The translations under genes and the position numbers were made by a program. A stretch of DNA of 64,000 nucleotides from Pegea sp. RAD2-039. Lineage: Eukaryota > Chordata > Thaliacea > Salpida > Salpidae. Below the pieces are notes generated by a model. That model had not been told where the DNA came from. It saw only the letters and a program-made list of their open reading frames with translations, and ran no database searches. This document shows, one piece after another, positions 41,125 through 52,300 of this stretch (its first letter is position 1; each line of letters starts with the position of its first letter). The stretch is from the NCBI GenBank assembly GCA_034620365.1, contig JAQGEQ010000146.1, forward strand, positions 62,001 through 126,000, in the 5' to 3' direction.

Positions 41125-42298
41125 TTATTTCACAATATATACAAAGAAATCTGTAACTTCCTGATAATCTTCAATTAATTCAACCCATTCATCTAAAGAT
41201 GAATCCATCTAAATCAAATGATTTCAATCAATAATTGAAATGTTGTAAAAGAAGTAACCTGAAATCTTTCAAATGATTCTGATAAACTTGGATAAGATAT
41301 TATAATTTGTCCTTTTTTTGAAATACATTCCATAATAAACTTCCAAATATCAGCAAGTTGATCAGGTTGGGTAAAATACTCAAAAACATTGTTAAAAAAG
41401 ATAATATTAGCTGAAATAGGAAAGAATTAGATTTAAAATGAAGTAACTAATGATTACCTCTTTGTAAGATATCTGAACATTTCATCACATTTTTATTGAT
41501 GATAGAAACTCGATTATTCATTTGAAATTGTTCACAAATTTCATTTTGAATCTTACAAAGATCTTTATTCATTTCTATACCGATAATATCATCACATTCA
41601 CTATAGTAGAAACACTAAAATAAGATTTGATTAAAAATACAATTCAATAAACTTCAAAAATTTTACTGAATATAAAACAACTCCAAGTCTAGATCCAACA
41701 TCAACAAAAGTCTTCTTTTTCATATCTGGGAACATCTTCTGGAAAATTGGTATCAACTCATCTACTGAAGATGAATGCGAGATAAAATCTGGAATCCAAT
41801 ATTTAAGATTTATTTGTAGAAACAATTTTGTATTTACCAAATGGTGTGGTTTTGTTTGAGCCACAATCAAGACAATAATTTCGACTAAATTTGCCAGCAT
41901 CAACTAAATCGTTTATATAATCATCATCATACAGGAAGTTATCAACAGTTAGAGCTTTTTTAGCATCTCCCTGAATAAACAAGTTGATATTTATTAATAA
42001 TAGTTTAATAATAATATTTTTAAAGTTGATTATTTGATAAATTAAAAAAACTAAATTAAAAAATCTGATTTTGAAACACCTCTGAAGATTTAGGTACAAA
42101 TATCTCTTCACTAGAAGCTACTGCGTCTTCAGGTAATTTGTTTCTTATTATTTCAGCAATTTTTAACATTTCTACTTCCTCTTTTTCCTTGTTGTTGATG
42201 AAGACTTCTTCAATCCAACTTAAGAAGGAAGATCTTGAAGAGTCCTTGACATCTTCAACTAACTCTGAGAACTTTTTCTTTGCAGTTTCAAGATCCAT
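41125..42298 (-). CDS. SAM-dependent methyltransferase-like protein, unassigned family
   Basis: Six exons: 42298-42080, 41970-41838, 41788-41667, 41614-41458, 41410-41259 and 41208-41125; 867 nt, 288 aa, all in phase. The N-terminal 70 residues are charged and helical. DDDYINDLVDAGKFSRNYC and LDCGSNKTTPF (a Cys-x2-Cys pair) precede the catalytic region. Motif I is FVDVGSRLGVVLY (Asp147, Gly149, Gly153). The following acidic strand is DIIGIEMN, and ANIIFFNNVFEYF fits motif IV of class I Rossmann methyltransferases. The C-terminus ends with strand-like GQIIISYP and FFVYIVK. I recognise the fold but not a named orthologue, so substrate is unknown. It lies alone between LINE remnants and AT-rich DNA. 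Confidence 0.72.
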
Positions 42299-45103
42299 TT
42301 TTTTTTAATTCTCTAAATATTCAGAAAAATTAAATTTTGATTTAAAATTTTAAGAAAAAATTTCAGAAGAGAATATCAAACTTATTAAAAAATCATTTTT
42401 ATAAAACTTACAACTTTATAAATTTAAAACATTTAAATTAAAATAAAAACAACAAAATATTAAATAAGATAATTTTAAAATCTTTTTAAAAATCAAAATA
42501 TTTAATTATAAAATTTCATGAATAGATAAATTCAAAAATAAATAATAAAACTTCCAAAATAGGAATATTTTTTAAAATAATTAATCTTAATAAAACCTAA
42601 AGAAGATTTTGACATATGTTACATTTAACAATATAAATAAAAGCTAAGATACAAATGTTATTTAAATTAGAAAATTTAAATTTTGAATTTTGAATAAGTT
42701 TAAATATTAAATAAAAAATCTAATCTATTTCTACACATGTTTTTACGTAGAATGTTAAAAGCAACTAGTCAGTTTTCAAAACAGATTGTCCGAAAATGGC
42801 TTTATGCAAAAGCAGGAAAATTTGATCTAACTCAATTTTAACATCGCTTCAAAACCAATAATAATAAAAAAGTTTTGAAATTGTTTGTCTTTGCTTTTTA
42901 ATAATTGATATTTCTAATTGATATTTCTAATGACTGTTTAATTCTCCAGATAAAAAAACCTTATCTTGAATGTAATGTTTATCTTTAACTGGTTATTAAA
43001 GAAAGGATTCTTATAAACCTAACTGTAGGGCTGACAGTTTAAAACTTTCATCACACCAAAAAAGAAACTTATGCAAAAACATAAAAGGTCATTTAGGTTT
43101 TTTATAAACTTTTTGATAGTAACAGAAACTGATGAATATTTTATTTTATAAATAAATTCTTTAGAAATTTAATAGTAAAATCATTTATTAAAGACTCTTT
43201 TTATTGTTGGATCACTACACAGTAGGATATTCTATAAAAGATTATTATTAAGATCAAAACAATCATAGTTCAACATAACTTTGTAAATTGTAAAAATCAT
43301 AAGTTTAGTGAAGTATTTATCTAATTTATTGATTTAACAAAGCCTAAACTGTCATAGAGCTGTAAAAATGGTTTTGTATTGATTATATTAGCAGTAATTC
43401 AATGTCTGAGAAAAAAAAAGTGAAGTAACTGCAGATATTAGAATAAAAAGCATTAAGAAGTAGCAATATAAAGAAGGATATACAAGTTGGTGTATTGATT
43501 AATATTGTATTGATTACTGCCGTATTTGACTTAAGCGGTTAAGAGACTATCAAAACGCCTATCTAATTTACTTATGACTATCTAAGAGCCTATCTAATTT
43601 ATACAGAATTTGTAGACAAATTACGTCGATAATAGATTATTATTGTTAGTAATTACAAACTTAACAAATTTTTGCTATTATAATGTCATATTTAAAAAAG
43701 TTGGTTTCTTTGTATTGCGCAACAAAAAGGTTAAAAAAAAGAAAAATTTATATAAAGCCGTATTGATATTGTCATAAAATTAAATCAAAGTTGTTTACAA
43801 ATGTATTAAAAGTTATCAAATACTAACATAGTAACTATTTAGTTCATTAAAATAGCGAAATGTTGTTTAGAGCAAAAAATTGTTTTATATATCTTCAAAT
43901 CAATTTTACTTACTAAATTGGAACTTTTCATAGATAGTTTACTTCTACCATCATAGGATAAAGCATTATTATACTTAATAATAGTTTAAACGCTCCTAAA
44001 AAATAATTTCTTATTCACATACAAATTTGAAATTTCAGCATTTAATTATTTGAGCCATGTACTAATAAAAGTTTCGTTTTAGGGGATTATTTTTAAGTCT
44101 AGTTTCAGACTAACTCGTGCATTTTAACTTAATTTTATTTTAAGTTAATTTCTTAGTTTATCTTTTTTAAACTGTTTATATTTTTGAACAAGTTTGTTTG
44201 ATATGAAAAGATAACTTCTAGAATGTCTATTTTTCATCATTTAATATTGATAAAGTATAATGATTATAGTTCCATTCTTAATATCAGTTTTAAAATATTT
44301 TATCTTTTTTTTTTGTTTTATTGTATGTTCAAAATTTGTTTTGTAAATGATTTCATCAAAATTTATTTTAACTTTTTTAATAATCAATTTTTCTTTAATT
44401 TTCCAAATTGAAATGTTTTCCAATTGAATATATCTTTAGTTTGTAGTTTTATTTTAAGAATTTTTTCTTATGAATTGATTTAGAACGAGAAAACTGATAT
44501 TCAGTAAAAGTAAAATGGTTCTTAATTTGTTCAGAAAAAGAAACTAATATAAAATTTGAAAAACTTTTAAAAGTATTTTTCGTAAAATTAAACTCTTTTC
44601 TAGTTACTACTATTACTATTAACTTATTATTTAACTCATACAAACACTTTCAAATAAGTATAATTTATTTTGTATTCTACTTAAAATTTATATTTTTGCC
44701 AAACATGAATTATTTTATGAGTAATTATGGAAATTTATATTGATAGAAATTAACATATTATTTGATTTATTTTATTCCAACTTAACTGGCAGGTAATTGT
44801 TGATTAATAATTATTTATTTATTGTTTTAGTAAATTATTATTTTATCTTTTAAAAGAGCAATTTAAGTTTAACTTTGCACCAAGGAACATAATTTCTATC
44901 AAACTTTTTTTAGTAGGTTCAAAAGTTTTACCAAAAACTTATTCTTCATTCTATTAATTTTTTTGCTTTACAAAAGTAATAAAATATTTTCTTCAAGCTC
45001 TTACCATAAGTTGTAAACTAGAATTAATTTCAATTCTTCTGATTAATTAACTTTCAGTGGAAAAAGTAAAATATTTTTATTTCAGAAACATAAGAAATTA
45101 AAT
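42299..45103. other. AT-rich intergenic region with one possible micro-ORF
   Basis: About 2.8 kb of A/T-rich DNA. A 34-codon ORF at 42737-42841 encodes RKWLYAKAGKF, faintly like the start of the complex III subunit UQCRB (RKWYYNAAGF), but it stops at once and no continuation is found. Other open frames (44223-44411 and antisense neighbours) are low-complexity F/N/K-rich and look non-coding. Confidence 0.4.
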
Positions 45104-45556
45104 ATGAAAGTTAAATCAAAAAAAGGATTATCTAAAAACCTGATGCAAATGAAGTTTATGCAAAAAGGTATATGTGATGAAGAGAAGGGAGAATGTGATG
45201 AAGAGACGAGCGAAAGTTGGAGAATAAAGATCACTGCATACCCTGAAAAGATCATAAAATATTCTTATGCTGATTATACAACTTTTCTACCTATGGCTTA
45301 TGGAAGAATGTGTTTTGGAGGGTTTAATAAACCAATAGATAAGTTGTTAAAGCAAGAAGTGGTTGAAGAAGTTGGTGAGATCAAAGAAGAAGTCTCAATT
45401 GATGATGCTGAGATGGCTGAACATTATTCCTTATATGGAACAGTGGGAAAGAAGTTTAAAACAAAATCAGAATTATCAAATCAAAGAGCTACAAAAAGAA
45501 AAAAGGTTAATGATGAGGATCAGAAGAAGATGAAGTTCCTGAAACCAACTCTTTGA
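45104..45556 (+). CDS. MPHOSPH6: M-phase phosphoprotein 6
   Basis: Single exon, 150 aa (human 160). N-terminal LSKNLMQMKFMQKG matches the MPP6 signature LSKNLLRMKFMQRG. YGRMCFGGFNKPIDKL matches YGRMSFRGFNPEVEKL. GTVGKKFKTK and the terminal KKMKFLKPTL match the GTIGKKF and FLKP end. MPP6 binds the RNA exosome and MTR4 through this N-terminal region and helps 3' processing of 5.8S rRNA in the nucleus. The start ATG is the first in frame, directly before the conserved region. Intronless. It is separated from its neighbours by kilobases of AT-rich DNA. Confidence 0.93.
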   Translation: MKVKSKKGLSKNLMQMKFMQKGICDEEKGECDEETSESWRIKITAYPEKIIKYSYADYTTFLPMAYGRMCFGGFNKPIDKLLKQEVVEEVGEIKEEVSIDDAEMAEHYSLYGTVGKKFKTKSELSNQRATKRKKVNDEDQKKMKFLKPTL

Positions 45557-46694
45557 AATTAAAAAAAACTTTTTTTAATGACTTTTGGTGAACTCATAAC
45601 TTTGTATTTATTTTAGAGAAAAATTAGTTTTGTTTTATCTATTATTTATAGTAATTTAATTAATTATGGTTATTATTATAAATAATTAGAATTTTTTTAT
45701 GGTTTAGAGTAAATTACAAACAATTAAATTTAAATAAATTAACAAAATAAAACGAATTACAAAATGTTTTCAAATTTTATTATTTAGTTTTATTAGCTTT
45801 TAAAAAATTTAAGATGAAATAAACTGATTTAAAAAAGATTCTGATCTAAGTTAGATTAATTTAAGATGTTAGTATTAAATCTTAACAACAAAAATAAAGC
45901 AAAAGCCAGTTGATAGAAATATTAATTAAAAAACTTTTTGTTTAAAATTTAGATTACTTGAAAAGAAAGGATAGTTTCATAAATAATGAAACTTAAACCT
46001 CCAACAGTTTCTACAAAATCTGATTTCATTAAAGATAAGTTCTAATCGAAATCTACTTAAAAGTACTCATAGTGATTTAGAAGAAAATAAATTATCTCCA
46101 ACATTTGCTCCTTGAGTTTAGTCTGAAACTATTCGATAGAAAATTAACTTTAGAAAATTCCAAAAATAATTCTGATAATTTCATTGATTATTTAGACTAT
46201 CAAAGTTTTATTTCCTGGATGACCTTAGATTCAACATCGCCATGAAACCTTCATCTGCATCAGGATTGTATTTTTTAGGGTTGAAGATCTATCAGAGATT
46301 TCAAATGCTTCAGATCAGGTTTATCTTGATTTTTCTCACACAATAACCGAGAAAACAAAGCTCTTCTGCTCTAAACACTTTTTATACTCGCTTGATATCT
46401 TTTTTGTCTCCGACGGATTTTAGAAAGCTTTTGTAATTCATCCAATGAGTTGCCTTCAATACATCCAAAATACATCCAGACTGTTTTAAAGCTTTTCGCT
46501 TTCTACCATTTCTTTCTTTATTCTACTTTATTAGAAGAAAGTTGGAAATATGAGTAATATATAATAGTTAGCTAGTCATAGAAGTTGTCTTAATTTTTTG
46601 CTGATTGGAATTTGTTATTTTGTATTTATTAACCCTAATACAATTACCAATTTTTTTTTCGATTTTTTTACACTTTTTTCGATTTTATAATAAA
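45557..46694. other. MPHOSPH6 3' flank with a decayed duplicate segment
   Basis: The interval contains the MPHOSPH6 3' UTR. Near 46287-46347 it has a stretch encoding RVEDLSEISNASDQVYLDF in one frame, closely parallel to RTEDLSEVSTAQDQAYLDL at 46840-46900. The surrounding sequence is interrupted by stops, so this looks like a decayed relative of the ORF at 46695. Confidence 0.4.
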
Positions 46695-47075
46695 ATGATT
46701 TTTTGGTGTGAAGAAGAAACCCTGAAATTCCAAACTTCCTTGCCTGAGTTTTCAGATGAAAATTATAATTTTCCGAATGGAAGTGGTTGTAGAAGAAAAG
46801 GACATAATAACTTTCCAATTGATGTAACTACTTTGCATCTTTTGAGGACTGAAGATTTATCTGAGGTTTCAACTGCTCAGGATCAGGCTTATCTTGATTT
46901 AACAAGGAGAGAGAGAAGAGTTGATGTGAGTCGACGCCTAGGAGGAAATTATTGCTGCCCTTTCTTTCGGATGAAACTAAAAAATGTCAACACCTCGAAA
47001 TTCGTAGTCCATAAACAAAATAAAAAAATGATCAACAAATTCTTATTGTGTTGGGTTCGTTTCAAGGTATTCTGA
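46695..47075 (+). CDS. Hypothetical protein, possible lineage-specific or decaying gene
   Basis: An open frame from ATG 46695 gives about 126 residues starting MIFWCEEETLKFQTSLPEF. It has a charged middle (LTRRERRVDVSRR) and a basic, Cys-containing end. No family is recognised. The parallel with the interrupted copy at 46287-46347 suggests the sequence was once duplicated. No splice partner, signal peptide or promoter is evident. It could be a real small gene, one exon of a larger gene, or a repeat-derived frame. Confidence 0.3.
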   Translation: MIFWCEEETLKFQTSLPEFSDENYNFPNGSGCRRKGHNNFPIDVTTLHLLRTEDLSEVSTAQDQAYLDLTRRERRVDVSRRLGGNYCCPFFRMKLKNVNTSKFVVHKQNKKMINKFLLCWVRFKVF

Positions 47076-49393
47076 GACCTCTGGTTTCGTTAAAATTTAT
47101 TTTAGTTTTTATGATGTTTTAAATTAACTTTCTTTTTATAAATTAGATTCTTTATAAAAGAATTTGAACTCAAAATTCCAAGCTAATATTCAAAAGATGT
47201 TCATATAAACATGCAAAAGCTAATCTCTAAAATAATTAAAACAATTCAAAGAAAAAAGCAAAAATGTTGTTACAACCAAATAACCATTTATTTTACAGCA
47301 AGTAAATTTTTGTTAATTTAAAACTGCCCAAAAGTTTACAAATAAAATCAAATTATTAAAGATTTAATCTAAAGAAACTTTTAAGATAATCAAAAAATAA
47401 ACATGTAAAGTTACATGTAACCTTTTATCAGTTTTGCTAATACATTTTTACAAAGAAATTTTAACTAGCGTTTAAGATATTCTTTTTATTTAGTTTAGTG
47501 TTTTAGGTTTATCGAATTTATAATTTCAATTTAATTTAATAAAATTAGATATTTTTACTAACTAAATATCCTAACCATTATTATTATTTTTATAAAGTTT
47601 TTTAATAGAGTAACCAAGGCTTGAAGTTGTCTTCCCGACTCCATCACTACATCAAAATCTATCACTTTTTATCATCTTTTAGAGTAATATTTTTCGATAA
47701 CTTTCACTTTCTCTATTTCATTGTATTTCTAGTTTATTTATAATTTGCCTTTGTGTTTGCTTATCTATAAATTTTATCTTTTTTTCTAGAAAACTTGAAA
47801 ACAATATTGAACTGTCAAACTATTATTTTTCTTTAGATATATTGTTTTCTGTTTCCCATAAAATACAATTTATTATTAGCAGCCATAAAGCAAACAAACA
47901 AATGTTTTCTTCAAATCAAAAATTTTCACTTAGAAAAATTCTACTGTAAAAAAAATTTCTTTAAAATTGTCTCATGTTTTTTTTCAGGGTTTAAATAAGT
48001 TCTTTTTCGAATTTTTGTTAAAAAGAAAATTTAGTAATTAATTTTGTTTGCATAATACAAGAATTTTTTTGTATTTAAGCTTAGATAATAATATTTTCAT
48101 CGATAATAATGTTACTTGTAATTTTAGGACAAAATATTTAAAGATATTTTATAAAAAAATTCAAATCGATATCTAGATACACTAAATTTTTTTTTAAAGA
48201 TTTTTATTTTAGATGTTTCAATAAATTAATTTCAATTAAATAATCTTTAAATTCTTTAAATTTCAATTATTTAAACAAATTATTAAAACCATTCTTTTTG
48301 AATTTTAAAAACTTTATAGAAATTTTCAATTGTTTTTTTTTTACTTTGAAGTGAATTAACTTTAATAAAATAACTATCTAATTGATTCTGAGGCAATTTT
48401 TTAGATTATTTTTTATAAAAACTGAACTTCCTTCTTATTTCCTGTGATCAAATATCATTTCTGAAGCATAGACATAAACTTACGACATAAAATTCATCAC
48501 AAAACAAACATAGAAGCTTTTATCTAAATTAAAAATCTTAAAATGTTTTTTTTAAGGTTTCAAATTATTTGTTGATTTCTAGAAAATTCTTCTGAAGAAA
48601 TTTTAGCATTTTTAAAATTCAGCAAATTTATAGATTTTAGGCAAAACTTGTATTGATTCTTTAAAACATAAAATGATGAATTAATCACCCAATAAAAGCT
48701 ATAAGATGTCAACTAAAATGGTTTTTTACTTCTTGAAACTTCAATTTTTAATGTAATTGCTTTTTTTTTGGATTGATATTTATAAGTTTCTTATTTTGAG
48801 AGTTATATATTGATCTTAAAATTCTTTTGTTAATCTTAAAAAGCTTCAAAGAAAAAGAAATAGAAAAAAGGGCCAAATCTATTTCCTATTGACAACTTAG
48901 GTTGAAGCCAATTAAAAGATTAATTGGTTTGTTTGGCAAAACAATTTTGTTTATAGAAAAAACATTAAAATAAAAATAATTTTCATCTATTTTTTGAAAT
49001 TGCAACGATTTGTCCACTAGGTGACAGCAGAAGCAACAGGAAAAATTAGTTTCATTTGAAAAAAGTCAAATTTCAGACTAAGTTGATCACGTGAAAGATT
49101 GGCTGAACAGTTATTTGTTTGATTATGATATTACAAATCATTATTGAGTTTAAATGACTTCCTTTTCAAATCGAAGTGAATTTTAACAAGTTCGTTTTCA
49201 TCAAAGTTATTTATTAAGAAATTAGTTTGGAAGTTAGATGGAAATCAGAATGTTTACAAGAAGTGACTTTGTGTATGAGATGCAATAATTTGATGCCACA
49301 AGATGTACCAAATATATCAAAGAACAAAAAATGATTGAACTTCTAGATATACTAATTTGCATAAACCGATTAAATGATGTTTGAGTTGAAAGA
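47076..49393. other. AT-rich intergenic region with one dispersed-repeat copy
   Basis: About 2.3 kb of A/T-rich DNA without supportable genes. At 47608-47670 the sequence atagagtaaccaa and catcactacatcaaaatcta recurs from HADHA intron 2 and HADHB intron 2. AATAAA on the minus strand at 49210-49215 is a likely poly(A) signal for the DOCK gene, about 180 nt past its stop. Confidence 0.45.
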
Positions 49394-52300
49394 TCAGGCT
49401 GCGGATGAGTCCTCAACTGCTCCACTAATTTGGCTTTTTTGTGTCATACTATTCGAGATGTAATCAGTTCCTGTTGTGGTTACACTCATCGTATCATCCT
49501 CATCAAATTTCAACTTAAAAAATGTCTTTGTTAACATCTGATCTTCATCTGAAGATCGACTCACTATTTCATTCATGATAATCGATAAGTCATCCACTAA
49601 TTGATTGTAACTACTGACAAGGAGTTGATGATGCTCAAACTGATTGGCTAGCTTCTTCACTTCGTTTATACGAAGAGCTCTTCCACAAAGATCAACAAAC
49701 TTCCTGAAACAAATCTTTATCAATAATCACAAAAAGCGACATCTAGTGTTATCTTCGGCAAACGCCCCAGAGATCGACAAGGAGCAAGTTTGAGTGATCA
49801 CGCGACAGTGACGTCATCACGTCGTGATCGGATGATTGAGATCTTTTTCAACTAACCTGAAAATTCTCCTAAGTTGCTCTTTATCTTGTTCTAAATATAA
49901 AGAAGATTTGCTCTCATCAAGAAATGATCTCGCATATACAAGAGGTCCCGCATTCACCTGTCATCAACCAATCAGAAGAGAGCTTAGAGTAGATTTAACT
50001 TACCTGAGCGTTCACTGATCCTTGGAGACGGAGTTGCAACTTCTTGATATCGATGTAATCAGCTGAGATCAACTCTTCTAACTGATCACATTTACTTTTC
50101 ATCTCTTCTGTAGCAACCTCGATTGGTTTCATCTCAAAACTTTTCATTGAAATGATCTCAATCCTCTTCTTGATGTAAGGGAAGGAGTAAGCCGCTGAAG
50201 ATGAAGATTATTAGTTTGGTCACTAGGTGGAGATGTCTTGTGATTGGTTTGAGAGATGGAGAAAACCCAAAGAGAGAACTGGGGCAAATACGACCCATAA
50301 GACCAGTTGGGCGGTTAGTCTAGGACAGGGAAATTTCTTTAAGGTCCCAGGGCACCAAGAGTTGGGGTTGTTCAGCATACGCTGCTATCCACAATTACCA
50401 AAGCGCATGCGCAGAAGGAAGAGTGGATGTCGGATCAACTCAATTTTACAAATAGCTGATCGAGGGTCTCGACGTGGTGACGTCATCAGTATCTTGGGAC
50501 TTACTCGTGCAGATAGTCTTCCTCTTCCACTGTTCATCAACTTCTCCTCTTGCTTTACCTCCCGGAGTAAAAGGAGTCTCGAAGCAGAAGTGTTTGATGT
50601 TGTGATGACGCTCGAACCCGGTGACGCGATGTTCCTGTTCCGTTTCATCAAAGTAGGGATACACAAAAGTGACTTGGACATAAGCGCGGTCCACATCCAG
50701 CTTTTTGCGGTCAACCTGTCAGGGTAGAGGTCAGCAAGTAGGACAGAGGTGGACAGGGGACATACTTTCCCTGATTCTTGGATTAAGGACACTTTATCAG
50801 CTCCAAACTTCTTTGTGAAGATCTTTTCGAGTCTTTGTGAGATCTCCGACAACTGAGTCACTTTTGGCTCCTTTAAAACATCGAGTAGTCAGATGACGTC
50901 ATCAACGCGCGACGGAGCACCTTGTAGATAAACTCTTTGCCGTCCTCTTCACCGAAAAACTTCTCGCCGAAGAATGAAACGCGAAAGTAAGTGGCGAGAA
51001 GTCGTTTTCCGTTCCGGTTGACTTCCACAACCTTCCGATAACTCTTCATCATTCGCTCATGAATCCTCGCCAACTCCTGATGATCAAAATCACTCTCACG
51101 CCACCTAGTGGCCAATTCTCACCGTATAATTCCTCTGCTTTCGAAGAGACGGGATCACCATCGCGTATACGTCATGAAGAAGTTCGTATCGCTCCGCCTT
51201 CTCGAATAACTCCGCGCAGTTGATCAGCAAATCATTGAGGACATCCTAGAAGATAGATGAGTGATGACGTCATCACTTCGCGATCCTCACCTCATTGTAT
51301 GTGTATTCATCTAATTGCTCTTGATCTTCTGACGTCACTTCATCTTTCACGATGTTCTGAGAGATGTTGTTAAAAGGAAAATCTTCACTTTGGATCGCAT
51401 CTAAAGATTAGAAGATTAAGAAAGATCAGATTTGGGATCAACTTACTACTCCTTGAAAGATGCTCAACTAGAAGAGCGGAAATATGACAGTAACACATCG
51501 CCGCCTGTAAAAAAACATCTTTATCTGATCCCTGCATCTTCATCTGATCCCTACTAACCTCTGAGAAGTTATCAACGCTACTATGAGTCCTTGCCATCGA
51601 CTCCAACCAAGTCTTCCTCAACTCAGGAGAGCTTGAGTAGGAATTTGCGAGTTTATGTTGGAGATCCATGATCATTTCAGGATCATTTTTGTGTCTTGTC
51701 ATCCCAGCTGTCGACATCAACACTGTTCTGATCTTCTTGATCAGATTTCCAATGTCTTTTGGGAAGGATTTGCCCTGGAAAGATCTAGGTTGAAAATCGA
51801 GAGAGACGAGAGAAGCGGTTAAAAGAAGAATCAAGTTGAAAATAAAATATTAAAAATTGGAATAATTAAGACGAAGCAACAAAAATCATGTAGCTGCTGG
51901 CTGGTTGGCTGCTCGTGCTTCAGTTGCATTCGTCAAAGTTCTGTTTATTCTTGTTTATAAGAAACGTAAACAAGAATAAATAGTTTGACAATTTTAGACT
52001 AATATATAACTTTGTTTAAACATTTTACCAAAAGTTTAAGAAATAAGTTTATAGTTTAGTAATAGATTTGCAGGTAAGTTAGTTTGTAGAAATTAAAGTT
52101 TTATATTTTCGAGAAAAGTTCGATTTTTTTATTATTAAATCTTAAAAAAGTTTTGAAAAATTGTCAAAATGTTTTTTATGAAATCAACTTTTAAAGTAAA
52201 GAAAGTGAAAATGATTTATTTATTAGTTTTCAGATTGAAAATTGAATAAATTTAGAAAAAAAAGAAGTTGCAAGTAGTAGACTGCTGTGATTACAATTTT

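Noticed and set aside
50227-50861. Alternative-frame ORFs of 150-166 codons on both strands in the DOCK 3' region
   Set aside because: They cross DOCK DHR2 exons and introns in frames that do not match the family, whereas the minus-strand spliced frame aligns with DOCK-D throughout.
51105-51123. An 18-nt intron in DOCK between gtgagaatt and ccactag
   Set aside because: Using the acceptor gatcatcag (51077) gives a 46-nt intron and a gapless match to the DOCK family, whereas the 18-nt version adds extra residues and is too short to splice.
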